Below, in pieces: positions 49,701-54,264 of a stretch of 64,000 bases of DNA. A model generated the notes under the pieces. It was not told the DNA's origin. It saw nothing but the letters and a program-made list of their open reading frames with translations, and made no database searches. Origin of the DNA: Endomychus coccineus (lineage: Eukaryota; Arthropoda; Insecta; Coleoptera; Endomychidae); assembly GCA_958510875.1 (NCBI GenBank), contig OY294069.1:157727111-157791110 (forward strand). The letters run 5' to 3'. Numbering within the stretch: the stretch's first letter is position 1; each line of letters begins with the position of its first letter. A program made the position numbers and the translations under genes.

Positions 49701-51144
49701 CAGTTGCCCTAGGTGCCCACGCAACCGTTTTCCAGGCTGAGGTTTGTGCAATACGGACCTGATATCTACCGAAGTAGGGGGATTTACATCTGCACTGACA
49801 GTCGATCGGCCCTGGGGGCACTTCGCGCCCACAGAGTGACCTCTAGGCTTGCCTTGGAGTGCAGAGTAACTGGCTGAACTAGCCAGAAGGAACAAACTCC
49901 AGCTAGTGTGGGTACCCGCTTACTCTGGCGTGAAGGGAAGTGGCCGATGAACTAGCCAAACGGGGTTCCTTGAGTGCCCCTGACCCCAAATCACGATCGA
50001 AATTTCATCGACCACCGGGCTCCACGCCCTCAAGGAGCTACTGGATAGACAGTGCTCCGGCATGAGGCAAGCGAAACTCAACATTAGAGAGTTCTCGCCT
50101 AAACTATCTGAAACCCTACTCTTTATGAGCAGGAGAGGCCTAAAACTGGTCACAGGACACTGTCTACTGAATAAACATCTACACACAATGGGCATTGTTG
50201 AAGAATCAACTTGTAGTGGATGTGGAGAGGCGGATGAAACTGCCTCTCACATCCTAGCAGAATGTCAAGCACTGGTTTCTCTTAGGCTACAACACCTCGC
50301 CAGCACACATACGCTTGAAGCCATAATATGTAGATATCAGTCCATACAAAATCTTAGCCTTCGACACTGCCTTACGCCTGCCGGACTGATTATTGTATTA
50401 AGGGGCACACAATGGTCCCAATCAAGCGATCTATGTGGTCCGGTTTTTGAAAATTTACAAACACAAAGACAACACCCTATTTCATAATGATCAAACAGAC
50501 CTAATTTATTCACCGTTATTTAAAGCTATGTAATGTATTTATTCCACGAATGATTGCCCTGATCATCTCTGGTGACGCTACCCCTTGGCCGGCAATGTCG
50601 TAACTTAAAGTCAAAGTGTCAGTCGCATCTGTGGAATTCATATGGATTTTTGTCAAAATTTCTAGTTTTATTGGTCCGGTAAAACTAGTAACTCGAAAAA
50701 GCTTAGCGGCAGTGAATTGTTTCGTTAAGGGCTGCGATTCACGAAGGGCTAAAATTCCTCACTTGAATTTTTATGGTTTTCCAAACAAGCCAAGGAATTT
50801 GAAAAAGTACACTTCGAAATGTCGCATTATTGCGTGTTATTTGACGAATGCTTACTTCAATATTTCCAAGTTTTGAATGATTTGTTGATGTAAATTGTAA
50901 GAATAAAATATTCTTTATTCTTCTCACCATTGATTTCAGATGGCGATCCCTAGAATCAGTACAAGCATCGTATGAACAGAACTCGGATATTCAAAGCAAA
51001 AAAGTCTTACATCGGCACCCGTTTAAATCGTGGTTAGTAGGTTTATTCAGTGGCAATGGTTTGAAAACTAGTCACACGTCGTTGAAAAAAGGTGTTATTA
51101 ATGACTTTAATAATATACAAAGTGAGAAGGAGAGTGTAGTTTAA
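9109..51144 (+). CDS. Gyc76C: Receptor guanylate cyclase, Gyc76C type (5' part missing)
   Basis: Membrane enzyme that converts GTP to cGMP at the inner face of the plasma membrane when the outer domain is engaged; the Drosophila family member acts in axon guidance with semaphorin/plexin signalling and in epithelial tube formation. Exons: 9109-9349, 10475-10621, 15981-16183, 19592-19760, 25590-25756, 27857-28144, 34283-34564, 37420-37491, 37553-37718, 38074-38223, 38295-38493, 38547-38687, 41854-42076, 42134-42278, 42997-43389, 48166-48751, 50940-51144. All have AG/GT borders, phases agree, and the sum is 3777 nt (1258 codons plus stop). Order: ectodomain, transmembrane helix, kinase homology, dimerisation helix, cyclase, long tail. 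The N-terminal exons lie left of the window. Transposons fill the introns but no exon is broken. Confidence 0.93.
9385..10300. repeat. 0.9-kb foldback element in intron
   Basis: The left arm (about 9385-9800) and right arm (about 9880-10300) are inverted copies: the left begins with CTAGGAGATGAATTCATATT-type sequence and the right ends with the complement of a variant (CCCAAAATATGTATCTG). Blocks GCGATCAATATTCAATAAA and CTCATTACTCGA recur inverted. Arms are ~85-90% alike by eye. No ORF is supported. It starts only ~35 bp after the donor of the 9109-9349 exon. Confidence 0.8.
11376..11460. repeat. Partial copy of the hairpin found at 30703-30800
   Basis: GAATCATAAACGATCATCAT and the following GGTACATATCGTG match one arm of the hairpin at 30703-30800 that lies just upstream of the tyrosine recombinase relic. 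The central GCTTCAGCTGTGCCTC resembles the loop there. The second arm is absent. Confidence 0.55.
11528..11730. mobile_element. Inverted pair of PLE pseudo-LTR ends
   Basis: The stretch is a palindrome centred near 11627: ATAATCACCCTTATCCACCA with AATACTGTTAAAGTACTGAG on the left is the complement of AGTACTTTAATAGTATTTTT and GGGTGATTATTTCTT on the right. The right half matches 15730-15840, the 3' end of a PLE, on the same strand. Both halves carry a CTGATGA/CTGACGA element followed by a stem, a degenerate hammerhead ribozyme core whose GAAA box is lost. Confidence 0.65.
11871..12340. repeat. Unclassified repeat starting with ACAGGGTGT
   Basis: Begins TACAGGGTGTAAATAAATAA, a terminus style common in insect DNA transposons, followed by T- and A-rich text with TTTTCGAGATACAGGGGTG. 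I see no second terminus and no transposase; it stops where a minus-strand PLE fragment begins. Short frames on both strands are chance. Confidence 0.35.
12345..12939 (-). pseudogene. Penelope-like element, RT end and GIY-YIG start
   Basis: Read on the minus strand from 12939: [20 protein letters not shown] (the RT catalytic box, usually YVDD), then [19 protein letters not shown] (the FLDL block), the connector, and near 12390-12350 the start of a GIY-YIG nuclease, [12 protein letters not shown], after which the match stops. The second catalytic Asp is Asn here. The element is cut at its 5' side by the mariner-like insertion at 12940. The copy is dead. Confidence 0.75.
12940..15451 (-). mobile_element. 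Mariner/IS630-type transposon with ~590-bp inverted repeats
   Basis: Terminal inverted repeats begin CAGGGTGTCCTCGAACTGCG at 12940 and end with the complement at 15451, flanked by TA. Arms extend to about 13540 and 14857, unusually long for this superfamily. The transposase is on the minus strand in broken frames: 14885-14548 (N-terminal [15 protein letters not shown], then a helix-turn-helix region with [17 protein letters not shown]), 14359-13991 ([13 protein letters not shown] with the first catalytic Asp; [10 protein letters not shown]) and 14046-13654 (HDGAPPHF, second Asp; [14 protein letters not shown], third). Frames are interrupted near 14880-14800, 14550-14360 and 14010, so it is a pseudogene. 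The start codon lies inside the right inverted repeat. Confidence 0.9.
15454..15845 (+). pseudogene. PLE C-terminus and 3' region with hammerhead motif
   Basis: On the + strand the frame to 15673 ends with the tail of a PLE GIY-YIG nuclease: [13 protein letters not shown], then [20 protein letters not shown] and a stop. A conserved 3' region follows with a hammerhead-like core and GGTGATTATCTCTTATCAAT, also seen at 11690-11760. Its orientation is opposite to the PLE piece left of the mariner insertion, so the two are not simply halves of one copy. Confidence 0.75.
15704..15745 (+). ncRNA. Hammerhead ribozyme-like core (PLE)
   Basis: CTGATGA at 15707-15713, a stem GGC/GCC with a 9-nt loop, and GAAA at 15730-15733 form the invariant hammerhead core order. 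Flanking stem pairing is weak, so cleavage activity is doubtful. Hammerheads in the pseudo-LTRs of Penelope-like elements are established. Confidence 0.55.
16507..16792. mobile_element. 286-bp MITE with ~29-bp terminal inverted repeats
   Basis: Starts CACGGTCGTATATACAGGTC and ends with the exact complement of a 29-bp arm at 16764-16792. A third partial copy of the terminus (ACGTATACGACCGTG) lies inside near 16636. The centre is GC-richer and non-coding. No clear target duplication was found. Confidence 0.8.
17505..19140. repeat. Inverted repeat pair flanking a LINE fragment
   Basis: The left block (17505-17625: TACTCAATAATAGG, then TTTCAAGCTTTCTCGCC and TTTTCGAGTGGATA) recurs inverted at about 19018-19140 with the same order. 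A third related block, direct to the left one, lies at 18905-18985. Between them is a minus-strand LINE fragment. It may be a foldback element into which the LINE inserted. Confidence 0.65.
18060..18875 (-). pseudogene. Jockey/CR1-like LINE reverse-transcriptase fragment
   Basis: Minus-strand frames at 18822-18589, 18602-18402 and 18386-18075 give, in order, [50 protein letters not shown] (the FADD catalytic box) and [16 protein letters not shown] with a thumb region. At least two frameshifts separate them. It is 5'-truncated and dead. A related but different copy is at 58090-59066. Confidence 0.85.
20085..20870 (-). pseudogene. Mariner transposase fragment
   Basis: Minus-strand frames read as a DD34D-type mariner transposase: [20 protein letters not shown], then [38 protein letters not shown] and [11 protein letters not shown] with the first catalytic Asp, ending near [15 protein letters not shown]. 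The second and third catalytic Asp blocks are missing, and there are frameshifts near 20490 and 20300. The 5' end with [14 protein letters not shown] start lies near 20725. A truncated, inactive copy in the intron after 19760. Confidence 0.85.
21190..22400 (-). pseudogene. R1-like LINE reverse-transcriptase fragment
   Basis: Minus frame 22397-21927 covers the RT fingers ([52 protein letters not shown] with the first catalytic Asp). Frame 21917-21609 covers [20 protein letters not shown] and [12 protein letters not shown], the catalytic YADD. Frame 21416-21192 holds a short thumb piece. Frameshifts separate the frames. The endonuclease and RNase H parts are absent. Confidence 0.85.
22420..23540. 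other. Intron DNA, nothing recognised
   Basis: No conserved frame, terminal repeat or splice-bounded exon was found. A poly-A/T-rich start at 22400-22500 may be LINE 5' flank. Confidence 0.4.
23551..25240. repeat. 1.5-kb palindrome with tandem ~155-bp units
   Basis: The left arm begins TTGTCCGGTATTTTTTTTT and the right arm ends with the complement near 25029. GTCGCTGAACACGAATATGC at about 23704 pairs with GCATATTCGTGTTCAGCGAC near 24890. Inside are four ~155-bp tandem units (starting near 23933, 24085, 24241, 24395), each with a TCGTGATCGGCGACTTTGAA-type module on the minus strand, then one inverted unit at 24497-24660. Beyond the palindrome two more module copies follow at 25045 and 25195, spaced ~150-160 bp. 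No ORF is supported. Confidence 0.8.
26044..26242. mobile_element. Palindromic PLE pseudo-LTR pair
   Basis: Left arm (26044-26132) and right arm (26149-26242) are inverted copies: AATTCTCGGGAAATAGGTCA on the left, TGACCTATTTCCCGAGAATT on the right. The left arm, read on the minus strand, holds a full hammerhead core; the right arm lacks the first box. The end sequence recurs at about 36213-36270. Such inverted pseudo-LTR pairs are typical of Penelope-like insertions. Confidence 0.75.
26096..26137 (-). ncRNA. Hammerhead ribozyme, PLE type, intact core
   Basis: Read on the minus strand: GUCUU, CUGAUGA, stem GGUC-GUAA-GACC, GAAA, then ACGUACGUU and AAGAC. All invariant core boxes are present. 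Stem I (GUCUU/AAGAC) closes and stem III is minimal, as in known PLE hammerheads. Predicted cleavage follows GUU. Self-cleavage of PLE transcripts is established for the family; activity of this copy is inferred from the intact core. Confidence 0.8.
26495..27005. mobile_element. Inverted pair of a second PLE-like terminal repeat
   Basis: Block 26495-26690 (TTTGTTTTACTATCACTGAT, TTCAACACTAAACG, CAAATTTTATGGCTATAGGA) recurs inverted at 26790-27003 in mirrored order. Each arm carries a hammerhead-like core, intact only in the right arm. About 100 bp of unrelated sequence separates the arms. No coding part remains. Confidence 0.7.
26916..26959 (+). ncRNA. Hammerhead ribozyme-like core, second PLE family
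   Basis: CTGAAGA at 26920-26926, a stem ACAC/GTGT with a 5-nt loop, GAAA at 26943-26946, then ACTATAGTAACGA. The core order and flanking UCGU/ACGA pairing fit a minimal hammerhead. The inverted sister copy at 26534-26576 (-) has lost two bases of stem II. Confidence 0.65.
27857..28144 (+). CDS. Gyc76C: Gyc76C exon with transmembrane helix
   Basis: This 288-nt phase-0 exon encodes the juxtamembrane [15 protein letters not shown] segment with two nearby cysteines (family-conserved), one hydrophobic helix [17 protein letters not shown], and the cytoplasmic start [17 protein letters not shown], a highly conserved block of this receptor subfamily that supports the Gyc76C assignment over natriuretic-type cyclases. 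Confidence 0.92.
28560..29520 (-). pseudogene. PLE GIY-YIG region, interrupted by a LINE
   Basis: Minus-strand translation from 29520 down gives [17 protein letters not shown] (GIY-YIG nuclease with the YIG box), then [19 protein letters not shown] and [20 protein letters not shown], ending near the tail at 29030 and continuing after the inserted LINE at 28631. Stops in the connector near 29310 and 29430 show decay. The RT part is missing. Confidence 0.75.
28647..29010 (-). mobile_element. R1-like LINE 3' end with 15-bp target duplication
   Basis: The 364-bp insert lies between two identical 15-bp repeats CGTGTACAGTAGGAT (28632-28646 and 29011-29025). Minus-strand codons give a Cys/His knuckle, [20 protein letters not shown], and a stop, then 3' UTR ending in (TCCA)n. 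It interrupts the C-terminal codons of a PLE. The target duplication fixes its borders. Confidence 0.88.
30219..30633. repeat. Nested palindrome next to the left arm
   Basis: CGAATTGCGCCAAAATTCCA at 30219 and the following AGTGTAAAGTGTTTTT recur inverted at 30598-30633. The middle is AT-rich and non-coding. Confidence 0.75.
30703..30800. repeat. 98-bp hairpin upstream of the recombinase
   Basis: A ~31-bp imperfect stem (ATCATAAACAATCATTATGG at the left; its near complement at 30768-30800) encloses a GC-rich loop CGGACTCGGCTACGCCTCGC. It is 249 bp upstream of the recombinase start. The stem shares ATTATGGTAC with the palindromes downstream of the gene. Confidence 0.7.
31049..32111 (+). pseudogene. 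Crypton-like tyrosine recombinase (broken)
   Basis: Frames 31049-31252, 31286-31486, 31510-31890 and 31722-32111 together read as a tyrosine recombinase of ~350 residues. The N-terminal SAM-like part is in the first two (same frame, separated by a TAA at 31250). Catalytic residues are visible: Arg of GACRRGEL, the HxxR of [11 protein letters not shown], Trp of KRHGGW and Tyr of AESYIENS. The product cuts and rejoins DNA through a phosphotyrosine. The reading frame is broken by the stop and by frameshifts near 31485 and 31740, so it is inactive. Related genes in insects belong to Crypton-type elements. It has no reverse transcriptase beside it, unlike DIRS elements. Confidence 0.82.
32178..33390. 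repeat. Duplicated array of short palindromes
   Basis: Two units (32178-32833 and 32834-33380) share over 90% of their sequence by eye; the first has an extra internal repeat. Each starts with several copies of ATTATGGTACTTAGTACCATAAT, here described by its core GGTACTTAGTACC, then GTGTCGTAAATATTCATATTACG/complement hairpins, a GATATTAGAATCATG block, and ends with CCGCACTAGTGCGG. The array starts ~67 bp after the recombinase stop. Confidence 0.85.
34283..38493 (+). CDS. Gyc76C: Gyc76C exons for the kinase-homology domain
   Basis: Exons 34283-34564, 37420-37491, 37553-37718, 38074-38223 and 38295-38493. Visible blocks: [12 protein letters not shown] (where a kinase would have VAIK), [56 protein letters not shown] (HGN replaces the catalytic HRD), VTDFGL (DFG kept), [25 protein letters not shown] and [12 protein letters not shown]. 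Loss of the catalytic Asp fits a pseudokinase, as in all receptor guanylate cyclases, where the domain regulates the cyclase and binds ATP. Confidence 0.92.
34679..34924. mobile_element. 246-bp MITE with ~40-bp inverted repeats
   Basis: Begins TAATTATGTCACTGTCACAC, followed by TGACATCATCAAC; ends with the complement at 34880-34924. The middle holds CCCCGTTTTGTTCGATGCAC. It lies ~115 bp after the donor of the 34283-34564 exon. No TSD other than TA-like flanks is clear. Confidence 0.75.
34963..35925. repeat. Direct repeat pair of ~240-280 bp
   Basis: The block 34963-35243 (CTAGCTAAAGAAACCAATTA, then TTTCTTTATAATGCTTGAAA and CGCTATCGTAGTCATAAAAT) recurs at 35686-35920 in the same order with small deletions. 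The 440 bp between them is unique. Nature unknown. Confidence 0.75.
36000..36270. mobile_element. PLE terminal fragment
   Basis: CATTAATGTGTTATAATTTC with TCGTGTTTCGTTCG matches, inverted, 54020-54090; and GTGACCTATTTCCCAAGAAT near 36213 matches 26205-26230. Both are parts of the PLE end that carries the hammerhead at 26096. No coding sequence. Confidence 0.55.
36271..37419. other. Intron DNA, nothing recognised
   Basis: AT-rich with a GC-richer stretch at 37190-37340 in which GTCAGAGCGAGGTAACG-like sequence occurs twice (about 37256 and 37278). No ORF or terminal repeat supported. Confidence 0.4.
38547..43389 (+). CDS. Gyc76C: Gyc76C exons for dimerisation helix and cyclase domain
   Basis: Exons 38547-38687, 41854-42076, 42134-42278 and 42997-43389. 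The first encodes the coiled dimerisation segment ([19 protein letters not shown]) ending NRMLPK. The others hold the class III cyclase core: [13 protein letters not shown] (first metal Asp), [17 protein letters not shown] (guanine-selecting Glu and second metal Asp), [13 protein letters not shown], and [16 protein letters not shown] (guanine-selecting Cys, transition-state Asn and Arg). Every catalytic residue is present, so the enzyme should be active as a homodimer. For the last exon, donor 43354 is an alternative in the same phase and would remove 12 codons. Confidence 0.94.
38830..39300 (+). pseudogene. CR1/Jockey-like LINE 3' end
   Basis: Plus-strand frames give [40 protein letters not shown] and [20 protein letters not shown], the standard C-terminal block of CR1/Jockey-like LINE proteins, with frameshifts near 38990 and 39100. 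An A-rich tail follows at 39310. 5'-truncated. Confidence 0.8.
39890..41190 (-). pseudogene. R1-like LINE fragment (RT end, RNase H, Cys/His knuckle)
   Basis: Minus-strand frames: 41186-40935 (end of [13 protein letters not shown]), 40857-40529 (connector and RNase H start), 40510-40301 ([34 protein letters not shown]) and 40297-39935 ([40 protein letters not shown] knuckle). The same family as 3841-4870. Several frameshifts; dead. Confidence 0.82.
41251..41344. repeat. 94-bp palindromic mini-element
   Basis: ACTGTGTCAGTATGTATATT near 41252 and the complement of a variant (TAGAATATACACTATGACAC, ending AGTA at 41344) form a ~28-bp stem around GCGGCTAAACTGTTGCTGAT. Probably a short MITE. Confidence 0.65.
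43921..43982 (+). CDS. Gyc76C: Alternative last exon of Gyc76C (short isoform)
   Basis: A good acceptor (TTTGATATTTCAG) ends at 43920. Spliced in phase to the 43389 donor, it encodes [20 protein letters not shown] and stops at TGA 43980-43982. An AATAAA signal is at 44108-44113. Skipping it and joining 48166 instead also keeps frame. If used, the short product would end just after the cyclase domain and lack the ~260-residue tail. No transcript evidence is available, so this is a prediction. Confidence 0.5.
44470..45065 (+). pseudogene. Jockey-like LINE reverse-transcriptase fragment
   Basis: The + frame 44483-45064 reads [20 protein letters not shown] (first catalytic Asp) and [20 protein letters not shown], loses frame after a run of G at 44660, and later resumes with [20 protein letters not shown] and [20 protein letters not shown]. 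The FADD box is lost (TFLPTHP-like text at 44775-44800). Dead. Confidence 0.85.
45066..45920. other. Intron DNA, nothing recognised
   Basis: AT-rich, no conserved frame, no terminal repeat seen. Confidence 0.4.
46214..46455. repeat. Tandem duplication of ~120 bp
   Basis: GACAATGAGACGGTCAATAT, a T run, and TTCAGAATACAAACATTAAG through AAAACTGATAAACTGGT are repeated once with two differences (46214-46335 and 46336-46455). Confidence 0.9.
46758..47363 (-). pseudogene. Endonuclease/exonuclease/phosphatase domain, transposon-derived
   Basis: A 201-codon open frame on the minus strand. It has [12 protein letters not shown] near residue 25, [19 protein letters not shown] near 80, [15 protein letters not shown] near 123 (the catalytic Asp of GDFN is Gly here), [13 protein letters not shown] and [10 protein letters not shown] with the late His. 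This combination is found at the C-terminus of Helentron-type proteins in insects. Loss of the Asp argues against activity. A LINE endonuclease is the alternative, but the SRYL...SYFSYHKPI ending favours a Helitron origin. Confidence 0.6.
48166..51144 (+). CDS. Gyc76C: Gyc76C tail exons
   Basis: Exons 48166-48751 and 50940-51144 add ~264 residues after the cyclase domain. The sequence is Ser/Asn-rich and probably disordered: [37 protein letters not shown] and [20 protein letters not shown] are the most structured stretches. It ends SEKESVV, where S-V-V fits a class I PDZ ligand; the Drosophila Gyc76C tail is known to bind a PDZ protein (Kermit/GIPC). The acceptors (TTTGTTTCAAG and TTGATTTCAG) and phases agree with 43389. 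Confidence 0.85.
48800..50500 (+). pseudogene. R1-like LINE, 3' half, in the last intron
   Basis: Plus-strand frames: 48824-49567 covers RT from [20 protein letters not shown] through [20 protein letters not shown], a degraded catalytic box ([10 protein letters not shown] for YADD), [20 protein letters not shown] and [15 protein letters not shown]. RNase H remnants follow on broken frames (49620-49990), and 50062-50487 ends with [20 protein letters not shown] and [11 protein letters not shown], a Cys/His knuckle. It starts ~50 bp after the 48751 donor. Inactive. Confidence 0.88.
50690..50815 (+). pseudogene. Possible THAP-like zinc-finger fragment
   Basis: The frame gives [20 protein letters not shown] followed by [13 protein letters not shown], resembling the start of a THAP domain (C-x4-C, then the F-x-FPxxP block). 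It is short, has no second zinc-ligand pair, and ends at 50876. Could be a fragment of a P-like transposase or chance. Confidence 0.3.
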
Positions 51145-52370
51145 AAAACTTCTTTAAATGTGAAAAATATAAAAGAACTTTTGAAGTTAATTCTTTATTC
51201 TAGATGAATTATTCTGAGAAATAAATAATAAATCTGTGTACAAATTATATCATATTAACATTTTAGTTAGTGCGATATATCAGGTATAAAAATATAATAA
51301 ACATAATTTCAGTGCTATTATATTTTTCTGCTGCTCTATAGTCTTACAAATAGATCAACTTGTTTAATATATTTTTATATTTCTTAGTACATATTATGTG
51401 AACTAGTCTTCTTTAGAATAATTCTGTGTAAAATAATATATTTTTCAAAATTATGATCTATGTAAAATTATCAATGTTAGTTCTGACTAAAATATGTGTA
51501 ATATATGCATTTATGTTATAAAATAATATGCACAAAATATGATTGTCTTACTGATAAAAAGTTTGGTTTTAAAACTAATTTTATATTCTGTTTTGAACTT
51601 TGACATTTTTATTTAGAAAAAAGTTGGAATATTTACTTATTTTTACGAATCTGTGTGACCTGAATTTGTTGACGTTGGTATTTTTATTAATATAGAATCT
51701 AGTCTGTCAAATTTTTATTTTAAATATTTTGTTTGAAATTTTTTTAATATGATTGTGAATAAGTGTAATTTGTGTAAAATTTGAAATTTTAGGTTTATTT
51801 TCAAGATGATATTTATTGAATATAAGAATTACGTTTTACAACCAAGGTTTTTAAAGGTAATAGTCGATTAAATTCGTGTTTACAATGGATTCATCGATTT
51901 CATTTATTGTTATGAATTTATTCGTACGTTTTCGTATAAATAACAATCCAAAATAAAATATTAAAAAAAAATATGTTCTAGATATAGAAAACTTTTTTCA
52001 TTGATAAATGTATTTATGTGACCATTGTAGCATGGCATTTTTTCCCTAACTATTATGTATGCTGTCCTGATTTATCTCATTTCAAGAATATATGTCCAAA
52101 TTGTTCTAAAATTATAATTTACTTTTTTTTGGAGAATATTTATAATAAATTATTTATTACGTTAATAGTTTCTTCTCTCAAATTCAACAAATGTTTAGAT
52201 AATTATTTTGAAATGCGCTGTGCTCTCACATAGACTGGTGCAAAGTTCGAGCAATTAGGAGTAAGAAATTCCAAAACGTTTGACGTCATCAGTTACATTG
52301 CTTCTCAATTTGGGATATATCCAGTGTAGGTAGCGAACTTCTGAGGTCGCTTGACTTTTCAACGTGACCA
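51145..52370 (+). other. 3' UTR and AT-rich flank of Gyc76C
   Basis: AATAAA signals occur at 51220-51240 and again further on (about 51955), so the 3' UTR may be 90 bp or up to ~800 bp. No ORF or repeat was recognised. Confidence 0.5.
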
Positions 52371-52375
52371 ACAAA

Positions 52376-53220
52376 ATGTGTTACGAAGCTCTAAAATTTT
52401 GAATAATTATTTATTGGGAAACACGTATATTGATAATAGATTTTAGATTTCCTTATATTAGTATTATAGAATTCAAAGTTTTGAATAATTATATTGGTGT
52501 ATAGGAATATGGATAGTACCGGGTATAGACATCTGTGTAGTATAAGTATTAGATTTGCATTCATTTCAATTCATAAACAGTGCTTATTTCGTGTCAACAT
52601 AAGATAACGAAACAGATGAAAGCATAAAAACCACGGCACAGAATTGAGGAACTGGTGGAGCATCATTCACGCAAAATGGGCAAAAAAGGGCTCGGCTGAA
52701 GCTGGTATAGATGACTTGACCAGCACCTCGATTGGTATAAAAGAATGCCTCGCAAGCGTTGAAATAATAAGTCAGTGAGACAGCGCGAGTGAAAGAGCCA
52801 GCCAGACAACCACAGTAAGTCTTCCAAAGTGACCATAAACAACACATTTGGGCCGCTAAAAGCTATAAATAAGGAAATAGCCTGCTTGGACCGCTTTCTT
52901 CGCGATTATTGTTTCTGAGCTTCCTTGTGCTTCCCCGGGGTAGGGATAAATTATTATTATATAGACAGAGTCAAATATTTATCGATGTTAAAGCTATAAA
53001 TAAACTCATTATTGGGAAGTTCCGTGTTTGTTTAACATAGCTTTCTGCAACATCATTTAAGTAGCAGAGAAGTACAAGTATTAATTGCAATTAAAGCCTG
53101 CAAATCTAATACTATTCAGTCTACCCTGGGACAAGGCTATCCATAGATACGCTTTGTGGTGAGGGCCCTAGCAAAAGCCCTCAACTAGGGGTAAACCTTA
53201 ACAGAAATCTGGCGCCCGAG
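52376..53220 (+). mobile_element. Putative LTR and primer-binding site
   Basis: A TATA-like GCTATAAATAAGG at 52862 and AATAAACTC at ~52998 resemble LTR promoter and polyadenylation signals. The segment ends TTAACA at ~53203, and a spacer GAAATC is followed by TGGCGCCCGAG (53210), which fits a primer-binding site complementary to a tRNA 3' end. TGTGTTACGAAG at 52376 may be the start. No gag or pol follows, so this would be an LTR plus leader remnant. Confidence 0.4.
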
Positions 53221-53879
53221 AATTCAACATTAAAGTCATTTGGATTCAGATCTGATAGACTTGAAGGAATATTGAAGCAGTCGTAAGTAATTATCGCCAA
53301 ACAGTAACAAGGTACGTCACAAATGTTTCGGTTTTCCAAGACAGAGTGATAATGTTACAATTCCTAACCCAACAATGAATCAACTGAATTACAGTTGTTC
53401 CTAACAATATACATATTTCAACAGTCATGGTTAATTCAATGAACTGATTTGTCTACTTTGGTACTTGATTTTAATTCCTTGATTTGTTTATATTCAGGAA
53501 ACTAATCTCAATTGAATTAAATAGGCATTGTTCAAATTACTTTCCAAAGGGGTTAGATACTTTATAGATGATTAAATTACTTTTGTTTGTAAGAATTTTA
53601 AATTACCTACTTCAAATACTCTTCTCAGAAATCAAAATAATTCAAATTATTGAATTCTTAATTCCTAGCTCTAATATGAATAATCACTTCAACCTCCGAG
53701 TATGTGTTGGTAGTTACAAGTATATAAGCTGTGGAGAAAACTCCTCTTAATACCTACTAAAGAGAATTCAATTTAAAAAATCAGAGGAATAATCTTCAGT
53801 TCAAGGTACAATTTATCCCATGAAATATTTAAATACCACCTACTCTGTTCGTGGTAAAACCAGTATTTTATTTTAACTA
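53221..53879. other. Intergenic DNA, nothing recognised
   Basis: AT-rich; frame 53568-53750 has no motif. Confidence 0.4.
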
Positions 53880-54115
53880 TAAAAATTATTAATAATGATT
53901 GTAGACCCAGGTATGAATTATATACCTCACGACCATCATCAGAAGACGCATAACTGTACAAAACGTGATTTCCTAAAACTAATTGTATCACCACAAAGCG
54001 TCTTTATCGCACTAATTTCAAATAAACATGCCCACGTCGAAACGAACCGAAACACGAACAATCGAAATTATAACACAATTAATGTTTTAAGTATATAAAT
54101 TAAGAATCCGCTGCT
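53880..54115. mobile_element. PLE terminal fragment with hammerhead remnant
   Basis: GACCATCATCAGAAGACGC at ~53930 is, on the minus strand, the first hammerhead box and stem start of the motif at 26096. GAAATTATAACACAATTAAT near 54063 is the inverted match of 36045-36065. The GAAA box is lost. Confidence 0.55.
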
Positions 54116-54264
54116 AAGCAATATTCTTATAAACTCTATATACATATCGAATAACAGTATGTAATACGACTAAAGGATTGAACTGAAAATATAACGTTCG
54201 AGGATCCACTTTCGAACCAGATGTTGTAGATAATAGGTAATAGAAAAAGATTGTAAGACCTTAT

